A stretch of DNA of 64,000 bases. Source: Rhizorhabdus dicambivorans (lineage in GTDB: Bacteria; Pseudomonadota; Alphaproteobacteria; Sphingomonadales; Sphingomonadaceae). Of the stretch, positions 28,607-36,865 are shown piece by piece (position 1 is the first letter of the stretch; each line of letters starts with the position of its first letter). The position numbers and the translations under genes were made by a program. The stretch is taken from positions 3,760,001 to 3,824,000 of the forward strand of contig NZ_CP023449.1 of assembly GCF_002355275.1 (NCBI RefSeq), written 5' to 3'. The notes under the pieces were generated by a model. It made no database searches. It was given only the letters and a program-made list of their open reading frames with translations, and was not told the DNA's origin.

Positions 28607-30394
28607 GTGTCGATCCAGAATGCCAACGCCCTCGTCCAGCGGCTGGGCCCCTGCCGCATCGCGCTCGACCGGCAGGCGCATGCCGATCTGGCCCGCGAAC
28701 TGGCGCTGATGGGTTGCGAGACAATCGACGTATCCGCCCTGTCCGCCGCCGCCCGGAATCGTGGAACGACCGCAGGCTTCCTAGCGTGGACCCAGCCAGA
28801 TGCGGGCGCGGATTTCGTGCAGGCGCTTCGCCCCTTCCGACAGACGGACATATTGGTGTTGCAGAGCGCGGGCCAGGATCGCCCCGCGCTGGAACGCACG
28901 TTGTTCGACGCCGGCTGGCAGCGCCACCCGGGCGGGATGGCGATGGGAGATTATTCGTCCTGGACGGCGGAGATGATGCCCGGCGCGACGCTGTGGCAGC
29001 GTGCGAAGGGCAAGGATCCGTCGTGGCTGCGCAAGGGCGTCGAGGCCGATGCGCTGATCGCCCGTTACGTGGCGGCGGCAAACCATGTCCGCCCCGGTGA
29101 TCGCATCCTGGTTGACGGCCAGGGATCAGCCGATGGCAGCGCAATCCTGATGGCGCTGTCGCGCGGCGGATCGACGGTACGGGTGTCGAAGGACAGGGGA
29201 CAGTGGAACGGCGGCGGCGAGACCGTCGATGCGGGCCTGAGCCGGCTGGCCGATCACTCGATCGACCTCATCGTCGCGCTGGAGCCTGCCGTTCCCGAGG
29301 ATTGGATCGCCCGGCTCGACGATTATGCGCGGGTGCTGAAGCATGACGGCCGTATCGTCATCGGCTGGCAACAGCGCGCGGACGACCCCGCATGCCCTTC
29401 CGACTGGGCCAGCTTCAGCGATGCCGTTTCCGAATATTTCCTGCCCGAGAAGCGCTATGTGCAGTTTCCGGTCAGCCCCAATCCGGCAGGGCCCCACGCC
29501 ATCATGGCCGTGGAGGCGGAACAGGCCGCCGCCACCGAATGGCTGATCATGGTCGCCTCCGCCAACCCGCTGATCGGTGCGGCCGCTGCCGAAACCTACG
29601 ACAATCCGGCCTTTCCCGCCGCCAGGGGACCGCTGCCGGCCCTTGTCGATTTCGGTGCGGCCTATGATAATCCCTGGCTCTACCGCAGCCTGGTGCAGAT
29701 GGGTGAGCGGATCGACCATGAGGTCAAGCTCGCCCGGCTCGCCGAATGCGTGATCGAGGATTCGCGGGAGGATTCGGCCGATCGCGGCGCCGCCATCGCG
29801 GTGCTCGGCTATCGTGTGCTGGAGATGCGCCGCGCCGACCTGGCGATGGCGATGCTGCCACTGATACAGGCCTATGCCGGCCGGCACCTGGCGGAGGACA
29901 CGCCCGTCCATGTGCGCCGCTGGCGCATCTCGCTCGCCTTCCTGGCGGGCCGGCTCAACGAGCTGATCGAGGATCGGGCTGCCGCCAGGCGCTGGTATCG
30001 CGAAGCGGCCGAAGCCGACTGGGCAGACTTTTCGCCGCTGCTCGCCACCAAGACCATCGCCGCCTCATTCTACGAGGCGCGTATCCATCTTGCCGATGGG
30101 GATCCGCAGACCGCGCTCGCCTGCTTCCGCCATGGCGCCGACACAGCGCTGAAGGCCGCGGCTTTCCCGCACGAACAGCAGATGGGCGCCGACGGCCAGC
30201 CGCTGCCCTTCTACCTGCAGGAACTGGCCGAGGTGATCGACATGGGATCGCAATGCGCCAACGCGCTCGCCCATTTCCCGCTGTGGCAACGCGACCCGGG
30301 CCTGTTCTGGCGCCAGGTCGACATACGCCGTTTCGGCCTCGCCTCCTGGGCGCGCGACCTGGAACGTGAAAATGCGCAGCTGCGGGCTGCCTGA
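28607..30394 (+). CDS. Unrecognised 595-aa protein, methyltransferase-like core plus helical repeat C terminus
   Basis: Start GTG 28607 is preceded by GGAG with a six-base spacer; an earlier GTG at 28595 overlaps that site. Residues about 140-235 look like a degraded Rossmann methyltransferase (GDRILVDGQGSADGSA, then DLIVALEPAVPEDW and LKHDGRIVIGWQ). Residues about 370-520 are rich in paired helices resembling TPRs (AARRWYREAAEADW, TALACFRHGADTAL). No known family recognised. It lies 12 bp before the FkbM fusion gene, so the pair is likely one operon, perhaps modifying a surface glycan or protein. That role is inferred from context only. Confidence 0.75.
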   Translation: MSIQNANALVQRLGPCRIALDRQAHADLARELALMGCETIDVSALSAAARNRGTTAGFLAWTQPDAGADFVQALRPFRQTDILVLQSAGQDRPALERTLFDAGWQRHPGGMAMGDYSSWTAEMMPGATLWQRAKGKDPSWLRKGVEADALIARYVAAANHVRPGDRILVDGQGSADGSAILMALSRGGSTVRVSKDRGQWNGGGETVDAGLSRLADHSIDLIVALEPAVPEDWIARLDDYARVLKHDGRIVIGWQQRADDPACPSDWASFSDAVSEYFLPEKRYVQFPVSPNPAGPHAIMAVEAEQAAATEWLIMVASANPLIGAAAAETYDNPAFPAARGPLPALVDFGAAYDNPWLYRSLVQMGERIDHEVKLARLAECVIEDSREDSADRGAAIAVLGYRVLEMRRADLAMAMLPLIQAYAGRHLAEDTPVHVRRWRISLAFLAGRLNELIEDRAAARRWYREAAEADWADFSPLLATKTIAASFYEARIHLADGDPQTALACFRHGADTALKAAAFPHEQQMGADGQPLPFYLQELAEVIDMGSQCANALAHFPLWQRDPGLFWRQVDIRRFGLASWARDLERENAQLRAA

Positions 30395-30406
30395 GGGAGA
30401 TTATCG

Positions 30407-32509
30407 ATGAACGCCCCGCTGCACGACTTCGCCCTCCCCGGCCTCAAGACGATCCACGCCAACGGACATGCGATCCATTATCTCGAACAGGGAGCCGGCT
30501 GGCGTTACGACACGCTGCTCGACAAGGAACCCGAGACGATCGAATGGATCGACGGCTTCGAACCCGGCGACACTCTGTGGGACATCGGCGCCAATGTGGG
30601 CATCTACAGCATCTACGCAGGGGTAAAGGGGGTCCGCACCTTCGGTTTCGAGCCGCATTTCGCCAATTACCACCAGTTCTGCACCACGATCGCGTTGAAC
30701 GGGCTGCAGGATGTGGTGACGCCGCTCTGCCTGGCCTTCGCCGAGGGCAAATCGATCGCCGAGATGAACCTGGCGAGCCTCGACATCGGAACCTCGATGA
30801 GCAATTTCGGCGAGGCGCGGGACTTCCGGGGCCAGCCCTTCGAGCCTGCTTTCCGGCAGGGAATGGTCGGTTACGACATCGACAGCTTCATCGCCGATTT
30901 CGGCATGGAAGTGCCGACCCATCTGAAGATCGATGTCGACGGCATCGAACTGCCGATCATCCGTGGCGCGCGCCATACGCTCGCCGACGCGCGGCTCCGC
31001 TCCGTTTCCATAGAATTGATCGACAGCGACGAGGCACAGGTTTCGGCTGTCACCGCCATCCTCGAAAAAGCCGGCCTGCACTTCGTGCACAAGCGGCAGA
31101 ATGCGGCCTTCGCCACGCCGCAGACCCGAGACGTGCTGAACTTTCTTTTCCATCGCGATCCGGCGAGCCTGGCCAAGCGGCCCGAACCGGCTGCCGAGCC
31201 CGTCGCGAACGAGGATTTCACGACCGACCAGCTGATCGAGCGGATCGCGAGCCGTATCGCGGCAGCGCCGCTCGATGATCAGCCCTGCGGCAATATCTTC
31301 GCCGAGGATATGTTTCCCGAACCTGTCTATCGCGATCTTCTGGCGATGCTTCCAGCCGACGAGGCCTATGACCCGATCGAGCATCCCGATGCCGTTGCGG
31401 CTGACGGAAGCATTACCCGCTATCTGCTCGATCTGACCTATGACTCGCTCGACCGCCTGGCGCTGGAGACGCAGCCGTTCTGGGAAGCGATGATCGGCGT
31501 ATTCACCGCACCCGCCATCACCGACGCCATCGTCGCCAAATATGGCGACACGCTCCGCAAACGCTTCGGCGACGCGATCCCGGAACTGATCCCGGTGCCC
31601 ATCCTGTATCGCGATCTGCCGGGCTACCGGATCGGAATCCATCCCGACGCGACGAGCAAGGTGGCCACGCTGCAATTCTATCTGCCCGAGGATGACAGCC
31701 AGCTTCACCTGGGAACGGTGTTCCACAAGCGCAGCGGGGACGGATTCGAACGCCTCAAGAAGAACCGCTTCCAGCCCAACACGGCCTATTCCTTCGTCCG
31801 CACGGAGGAAAGCTGGCACAGTGTGGACGAGATCGGGCCGGATGAGCGCGTCCGTAATACGCTGGCCGTCACATTCTACATAAAGGGCCAGGAATATCGC
31901 TCCCGGACCATGGCGGAAGCAGATCCGAACATCCGCTGGTCGCCGGTCTACACGCCGCAGATGAGCCGCGCGCTGAAGGGCCTGACAAAGGATTTCACGC
32001 GCCGCGACGATGTCGCATCGCTGTTCGCCGAAGGCGGGATCGGGATCGAGCTGGGCGTGGCGGCAGGCGACTTTTCGGAGCGGATACTGCGCTATCCCCA
32101 TATCGGACATCTCTACAGCGTCGACATGTGGGCGGGCGATCGTGGCCATGGCATCGAGCAATATCGGGAGGCCGTTGCCCGGCTGAGCCCCTATCGCGAG
32201 CGGAATACGACGCTGCGAATGCGCTTCGACGAGGCGCTCTGCCTGTTCCCCGACGAGTATTTCGACTTCATCTATGTCGACGGCTACGCGCATGATGGCG
32301 AGCTCAATGGCGCAACCTTCCGCGAATGGCTGCCCAAGCTGAAACGAGGCGGGATCATCGCGGGCGATGACTATGCGCCGGACTGGCCGCTGGTCGTCGC
32401 TGCCGTCGATGCATTCTGCGCCGACAATGGGCTCGAACTTCATGTCATCGATTGCCATGAGGATTCGTGGAACTCGATGTACCCGACATGGTTCGCGATG
32501 AAGCCCTGA
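30407..32509 (+). CDS. Three-domain FkbM methyltransferase / 2OG-Fe(II) oxygenase-like / class I methyltransferase
   Basis: 700 aa. N-terminal FkbM domain (about 50-245): SAM loop LWDIGANVGIYSIYA and the family motif HLKIDVDGIELPIIRGA. Middle domain (about 275-500) reads as a double-stranded beta-helix oxygenase: HPD near residue 412, a distal His in ESWHSVDE near 470 and an Arg in VRNTLAVTFY near 483, the 2OG/Fe(II) pattern. C-terminal methyltransferase (about 545-690): IELGVAAGDFSERIL, DFIYVDGYAH and LKRGGIIAGDDY. Ribosome site GAGG lies before ATG 30407. FkbM enzymes O-methylate sugars or polyketides. The fusion suggests sequential hydroxylation and methylation of one carried substrate, which is inference. 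Confidence 0.85.
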   Translation: MNAPLHDFALPGLKTIHANGHAIHYLEQGAGWRYDTLLDKEPETIEWIDGFEPGDTLWDIGANVGIYSIYAGVKGVRTFGFEPHFANYHQFCTTIALNGLQDVVTPLCLAFAEGKSIAEMNLASLDIGTSMSNFGEARDFRGQPFEPAFRQGMVGYDIDSFIADFGMEVPTHLKIDVDGIELPIIRGARHTLADARLRSVSIELIDSDEAQVSAVTAILEKAGLHFVHKRQNAAFATPQTRDVLNFLFHRDPASLAKRPEPAAEPVANEDFTTDQLIERIASRIAAAPLDDQPCGNIFAEDMFPEPVYRDLLAMLPADEAYDPIEHPDAVAADGSITRYLLDLTYDSLDRLALETQPFWEAMIGVFTAPAITDAIVAKYGDTLRKRFGDAIPELIPVPILYRDLPGYRIGIHPDATSKVATLQFYLPEDDSQLHLGTVFHKRSGDGFERLKKNRFQPNTAYSFVRTEESWHSVDEIGPDERVRNTLAVTFYIKGQEYRSRTMAEADPNIRWSPVYTPQMSRALKGLTKDFTRRDDVASLFAEGGIGIELGVAAGDFSERILRYPHIGHLYSVDMWAGDRGHGIEQYREAVARLSPYRERNTTLRMRFDEALCLFPDEYFDFIYVDGYAHDGELNGATFREWLPKLKRGGIIAGDDYAPDWPLVVAAVDAFCADNGLELHVIDCHEDSWNSMYPTWFAMKP

Positions 32510-32517
32510 GGCCCGCA

Positions 32518-33525
32518 ATGTACCATCATCTCCTGCTGAAACCCGATCGCGCGGCGTCCACGACACGGGCCGCGATCCTGGACCATGGCCGCACGGTGCT
32601 GGAGGTCGAGTCGCAGGCGCTGGCCCTGCTGCGCGACGTGCTCGACGAGGAGTTCGCCGACGCGGTGGAGCTGATCCTGGCGACACGAGGGCGCGTCGTC
32701 GTCAGCGGCATGGGGAAATCGGGCCATATCGCCCGCAAGATGGCGGCGACTTTTGCCTCGACCGGCACACCGGCCATCTTCGTCCATCCGGGCGAGGCGG
32801 CGCATGGCGATCTCGGCATGCTGCTGGCGGGCGACCTGCTCGTTCTGCTGTCCAATTCGGGGGCCACCCCCGAACTGCGGCCGATCATGGATTATGCGCA
32901 GAGCCTTGCCTGTCCGATCGTCGCGATCAGCTCACAGCGCCATTCACCGATGGCACAGGCGGCGCGCGCCGCGATCATCCTGCCTGCGGTGCGGGAAGCC
33001 TGTCCGGCGAATATCTCCCCCACCGCCTCCACCACGCTGATGCTCGCCCTGGGCGATGCGCTCGCGGTCGCGACGATGAGCGTTCGCGGCATCACCCGCC
33101 AGCAGCTCGAACGCCTCCATCCTGGCGGAGCGATCGGGCTGAGGCTGCTGCCCATCAACGAGATCATGCATAGCGGGGACCAGCTACCGCTGGTCACCGC
33201 CGGCGCCCCGATGCGCGATGTGCTGGTGACGATGACCGAAAAGAGCCTTGGCATCGCCGGAGTGATGGATGAGGAAGGCCGGCTGATCGGCACGATCACC
33301 GATGGCGATCTTCGCCGCAACATCGATCGGCTGCTGCTTAGCAACGCCGCCGACGTGATGACCCGCCACCCCAAGACGATCCCCGATGGTACCTATGCCG
33401 AAGACGCGCTGGCGATGATGAGCGCCAACAAGATCACGGCGCTGTTCGTCATGGATCATGCGACGCCGGAAAGGCCGGTCGGCCTCGTCCATATCCACGA
33501 TTTCAGCCGGATGGGGGTCGGCTGA
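32518..33525 (+). CDS. kdsD: KpsF/GutQ-type arabinose-5-phosphate isomerase
   Basis: 335 aa. SIS domain (about 45-180) with SGMGKSGHIARKMAATFASTG and LLSNSGATPEL, then two CBS domains (about 210-330; GVMDEEGRLIGTITDGDLRR). The enzyme converts ribulose-5-phosphate to arabinose-5-phosphate, the first step to Kdo. ATG 32518 is favoured over 32467 because it follows the upstream stop and has GAGG six bases before it. Its position after two putative glycan-modifying genes supports a surface-polysaccharide locus. Confidence 0.93.
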   Translation: MYHHLLLKPDRAASTTRAAILDHGRTVLEVESQALALLRDVLDEEFADAVELILATRGRVVVSGMGKSGHIARKMAATFASTGTPAIFVHPGEAAHGDLGMLLAGDLLVLLSNSGATPELRPIMDYAQSLACPIVAISSQRHSPMAQAARAAIILPAVREACPANISPTASTTLMLALGDALAVATMSVRGITRQQLERLHPGGAIGLRLLPINEIMHSGDQLPLVTAGAPMRDVLVTMTEKSLGIAGVMDEEGRLIGTITDGDLRRNIDRLLLSNAADVMTRHPKTIPDGTYAEDALAMMSANKITALFVMDHATPERPVGLVHIHDFSRMGVG

Positions 33526-33571
33526 GCCGGACGGCTGGCGCCGCCGGAAAAATCGGCTAGCTTGCGCCGCG

Positions 33572-34198
33572 ATGGCGACCAGTCAAATCGATCCTGCTCA
33601 TGACGCCAGCGGCCATCGCGCCCGCCTGCGCAAGCGCCTGATCGAAGGCGGCCCCGAGGCGCTCCAGGACCATGAACTGGTCGAATATCTGCTCGCCCTT
33701 GCCATCCCGCGCCGCGACACCAAGCCGATGGCCCGGCGCCTGCTCAAGGAATATGGCGGCCTAGGCCCCCTGCTATCGGCCGATCCCGAATCGCTCGGCC
33801 GGATGGAGTTGAGCGAAGGAGTGATCGCGGCGCTCAAGATCGCCGAGGCGTCCGCGCTCCGACTGTTGCGCAGCGAGATCGAGCAGGGCGACATCCTGTC
33901 GAATTGGCAGGCGCTGAGCGATTATCTGCGTGCCGACATGGCGCATCGCTCGATCGAGCGGGTCCGCGTACTGCATCTGAACAGCAAGAACAGGCTGATC
34001 CGGGACGAACTGGTTTCCGAGGGATCGATCGACCAGGCGGCCGTGCATGTACGCGAGGTCATACGCCGCGCGATCGAACTGAGTTCGGTCGCGCTGATCA
34101 TCGTCCATAACCACCCCACTCACTCATTTCGATCCCGCAGGATCACGTTCAAACACGTTGAAACACTAGAGAAATCGCCCATTTTTGGCATTGCGTAG
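33572..34198 (+). pseudogene. radC: radC, 3' end lost at ICE junction
   Basis: The first ~182 residues are normal RadC: the N-terminal UPF0758 helical region and the JAB1/MPN domain up to IIVHNHP, the metal-binding HxHP. Homologues continue S-G-D-P and a further ~40 residues with the remaining metal ligand Asp. Here the sequence switches to unrelated THSFRSRR and stops at 34196-34198 after 208 aa. The switch at about 34,118 marks the insertion point of the ICE whose integrase follows. The fragment lacks part of the metal site and is unlikely to work unless the transferred end restores it. Confidence 0.88.
34145..34166. repeat. Direct repeat near the ICE left end
   Basis: ACGTTCAAACAC (34145-34156) is followed by ACGTTGAAACAC (34155-34166), two 12-base copies with one mismatch and a ten-base period. 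Tandem repeats spaced one helical turn just inside an attachment site are typical of integrase arm or excisionase binding sites. That role is inferred. Confidence 0.45.
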
Positions 34199-34316
34199 TG
34201 GGGACGGTTTTGGCAAATTGGGGGCGGTTGAAGGGATAGAAAACGGCTTTCCGCTCCCAGTAAACGATCCCCGTTTCTCCTCGACCGATCCCAGTTGCGG
34301 ACAAGGAGGAAACGCC

Positions 34317-35558
34317 ATGCCAGCCCTGACCGACACCGCTATCCGACATGCGCTGAAGCGCGTCGAGATCAGCCGCAAGCAGGAGAACCTTGCCGATGGC
34401 GAGGGGCGCGGCACTGGCCGGCTCGTCCTTGTTCTCAAGCCGATGCCGAAGCGCGTCACGGCCGACTGGATGGCGCAGCAATGGCGTGACGGCAAACGCA
34501 CCAAGAAGAAGATCGGTGCCTACCCTTCGACGTCGCTCGCGGAGGCTCGTGAGGTTTTCAAGCGCGACTATGCCGACGTGATCCAGAAGGGCCGGAGCAT
34601 CAAGATCGCATCCGACACCCGCCCCGGCACTGTCGCTGACCTCTTCGAAGGATACGTCGCGTCACTCAAGGCTGCCGACAAGCCCTCCTGGAAGGAGACT
34701 GAGAAGGGCCTCAACAAGATCGCCGACACCCTTGGGCGCAACCGCCTCGCCCGCGAGATCGAGGCCGAGGAAGTCGTCGAACTGATCCGCCCGATCTATG
34801 AGCGCGGCGCCAAGTCGATGGCCGACCATGTGCGCTCCTACCTCCATGCGGCCTTTGGCTGGGGCATGAAGTCCGACAACGACTATCGGCAGCAGTCGGC
34901 TCGCCGCTTTCGCATCCCCTTCAATCCGGCGACAGGCATTCCGACCGAACCTAAGGTCAAGGGCACTCGCTGGCTCGACGAGGACGAGTTCGTGCAGCTC
35001 TATCGTTGGCTGGAATGCCCCGACACGCCGGTTCACCCGCCCTATACCCGCGCCGTCAGGATCATCATGCTGACCGGCCAGCGCGTCCAGGAGATCGCGA
35101 GCCTTCACATCGACCAGTGGGACGCGAAGGAAAAGATCATCGACTGGTCCAAGACCAAGAACAATCAGCCCCATGCCGTTCCTGTGCCTGAGTTGGCCGC
35201 AGAGCTACTCGCATCCATCAACGTCAACGAATATGGCTGGTTCTTCCCGTCGGCCACAGACCCGTCCAAGCCCGTCAGCCACGGCACGCTTTACTCGTTC
35301 ATGTGGCGCCAGCGGGACCGCGGCGTGATACCCTATGTGACAAACCGCGACCTGCGCCGGACCTTCAAGACGCTGACCGGCAAGGCGGGGATCTCGAAAG
35401 AAATCCGCGACCGCCTTCAGAACCATGCTTTGCAGGACGTCAGCTCCAAGCACTATGACCGCTGGCACTACATGGTGGAAAAGCGCGCGGGCATGGCGAA
35501 ATGGGACAAGTTCGTCCGCGCCATGCTCGCCAAGAAGCGCCTGAAAGCAGCGGCATGA
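34317..35558 (+). CDS. int: Tyrosine site-specific integrase of the ICE
   Basis: 413 aa, phage-type integrase with an N-terminal DUF4102-like arm-binding part, a core-binding domain (about 95-200) and a catalytic domain (about 215-395). Catalytic residues visible: Arg256 in TGQRVQE, Arg in RDLRRTFKT, His in LQNHALQ and nucleophile Tyr380 in KHYDRW. The usual His of the HxxR box appears as Asn-Arg-Asp here. ATG 34317 has a consensus AAGGAGG site. Its location beside the truncated radC indicates that radC is its target. Confidence 0.93.
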   Translation: MPALTDTAIRHALKRVEISRKQENLADGEGRGTGRLVLVLKPMPKRVTADWMAQQWRDGKRTKKKIGAYPSTSLAEAREVFKRDYADVIQKGRSIKIASDTRPGTVADLFEGYVASLKAADKPSWKETEKGLNKIADTLGRNRLAREIEAEEVVELIRPIYERGAKSMADHVRSYLHAAFGWGMKSDNDYRQQSARRFRIPFNPATGIPTEPKVKGTRWLDEDEFVQLYRWLECPDTPVHPPYTRAVRIIMLTGQRVQEIASLHIDQWDAKEKIIDWSKTKNNQPHAVPVPELAAELLASINVNEYGWFFPSATDPSKPVSHGTLYSFMWRQRDRGVIPYVTNRDLRRTFKTLTGKAGISKEIRDRLQNHALQDVSSKHYDRWHYMVEKRAGMAKWDKFVRAMLAKKRLKAAA

Positions 35559-35596
35559 GCCTCCGGCGCCCCCTAAAGCGGAAGTGAGAAGCAACT

Positions 35597-35886
35597 ATGC
35601 GTATCGTAATCGGCCTGGCGTTGCTGGCGGCGCTGGCCACGGCGACCGCGGCCAAGGCCGATCCCTGCAAGGCCATTCCCGACCGCGGCCCGATGCCGTC
35701 CTATCTCCACCGGGGCGCGCACTTCTCCGGTCCTGTGGTCTATGTCGGCGATGGCGACTCCCTGTGCGTGGCCGTGGGCCAAGGGCCAGCCAACTGGGTG
35801 GAGATCCGGCTGAAGGATTTCTACGCGCCCGAACTCCACTCCCCCACCGGCCCTGCTGCCAAGGCCGCGCTGGAAAGACTTGCCAT
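35597..35886 (+). pseudogene. Thermonuclease-like (SNase) gene, 5' part, split by IS21 element
   Basis: Begins with a signal peptide (GLALLAALATATAAKAD) and then SNase-fold segments GDGDSLCVAV and WVEIRLKDFYAPEL, the D-x-x-x-P-E motif of thermonucleases. At 35887 the IS21-family element starts, and the reading frame runs into it and ends at 35926. Joining 35597-35886 to 38488-38635 restores a 145-aa protein without shifting frame. Secreted small nucleases of this type are common in conjugative elements. Confidence 0.88.
35882..35886. repeat. Target-site duplication GCCAT, left copy
   Basis: Pairs with 38483-38487 on the other side of the IS21-family element. Keeping one copy restores the nuclease reading frame exactly. 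Confidence 0.88.
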
Positions 35887-36049
35887 TGTCAACGCCGGGA
35901 TAAAAACGGGCCAGGCACCGGTTTAAAATGGGGCCAGTTGGTTTGAACAAAAAGCCCCAAGGTTGAGGCTGGGCAGCATCGGCAGCGGGGAAGCGGCTGG
36001 AGCGGAGCGGAAGCCGATTTCCCGCTGCCGATGGCCGCCCGTTCTTAGG

Positions 36050-36865
36050 TCATTTATCCTCCCCCTTGTCCTTCTGGCGCTTGCGGCTGCTGGCGAGACG
36101 GAAGCTGTCACCATTCATCTCGAGAATGTGGACGTGGTGTGTCAGCCGGTCGAGCAGGGCGCCGGTCAGGCGTTCGGAGCCGAACACCGATGTCCATTCA
36201 TCGAAGGGCAGATTGCTGGTGATCAGCGTGCTGCCGCGTTCATAGCGCTGGCTGAGTACCTCGAACAGCAACTCGCCGCCCACGGCGGTGAATGGTACAT
36301 ATCCCAACTCGTCGAGGATCAGCAGCTTTACAGATGCCAGATGCTTTTGCAGGCTGCGCAAGCGACGCTCGTCGCGAGCCTCCATCAGGTCATGGACCAA
36401 CGCCGCGGCCGTTGTGAAGGCCACGCTGTGCCCTTTCTGGCACGCAGCCAGTCCTAGCGCGAGGGCGGTGTGGGTCTTACCGGTGCCGCTGGGGCCCAGC
36501 GCAATGACATTACGCCGCCGCTCGATCCATTCACCGCGCGCCAGTTCCAGAACCAAGGCCTTGTTCAGTGATGGCTGGGCTGCAAAGTCGAAGGTGTCAA
36601 AGCTCTTGGTGTGCGGGAAGCGAGCCATGCGGATACGGCGCTCCACCATCCGGCGCTCGCGATCAATCCGTTCAAGTTCGCACAGGCGCAGCAGATAGCG
36701 GGGGTAATCGGCCCGATCCTGCGCGGCCTCGAAGGCGACCTTCTCATACTCGCGCACAAAGGTGGGCAGCTTGAGCGCTTTGAGATGGTTGGCCAGTAGT
36801 ACAGCGGGCGGCACGCTGGTGGGTTCGGCCTCGATGGCTGGCAGCGGCATCATGGGATCACTCAT
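36050..36865 (-). CDS. istB: IS21-family helper ATPase IstB
   Basis: 271-aa AAA+ ATPase. Walker A is GPSGTGKTH (about residues 109-117), Walker B is LLILDELGYV, and the sensor region contains TLITSNLPFDEW. IstB binds DNA and activates the IstA transposase. Its ATG overlaps the istA stop (ATGA), the standard IS21 coupling. The longer in-frame start inside istA was rejected. Confidence 0.95.
   Translation of the reverse strand: MSDPMMPLPAIEAEPTSVPPAVLLANHLKALKLPTFVREYEKVAFEAAQDRADYPRYLLRLCELERIDRERRMVERRIRMARFPHTKSFDTFDFAAQPSLNKALVLELARGEWIERRRNVIALGPSGTGKTHTALALGLAACQKGHSVAFTTAAALVHDLMEARDERRLRSLQKHLASVKLLILDELGYVPFTAVGGELLFEVLSQRYERGSTLITSNLPFDEWTSVFGSERLTGALLDRLTHHVHILEMNGDSFRLASSRKRQKDKGEDK

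Noticed and set aside
30401-32686. 761-codon minus-strand frame opposite the FkbM fusion
   Set aside because: Covers a gene with several recognisable domains; the antisense product has no motif.
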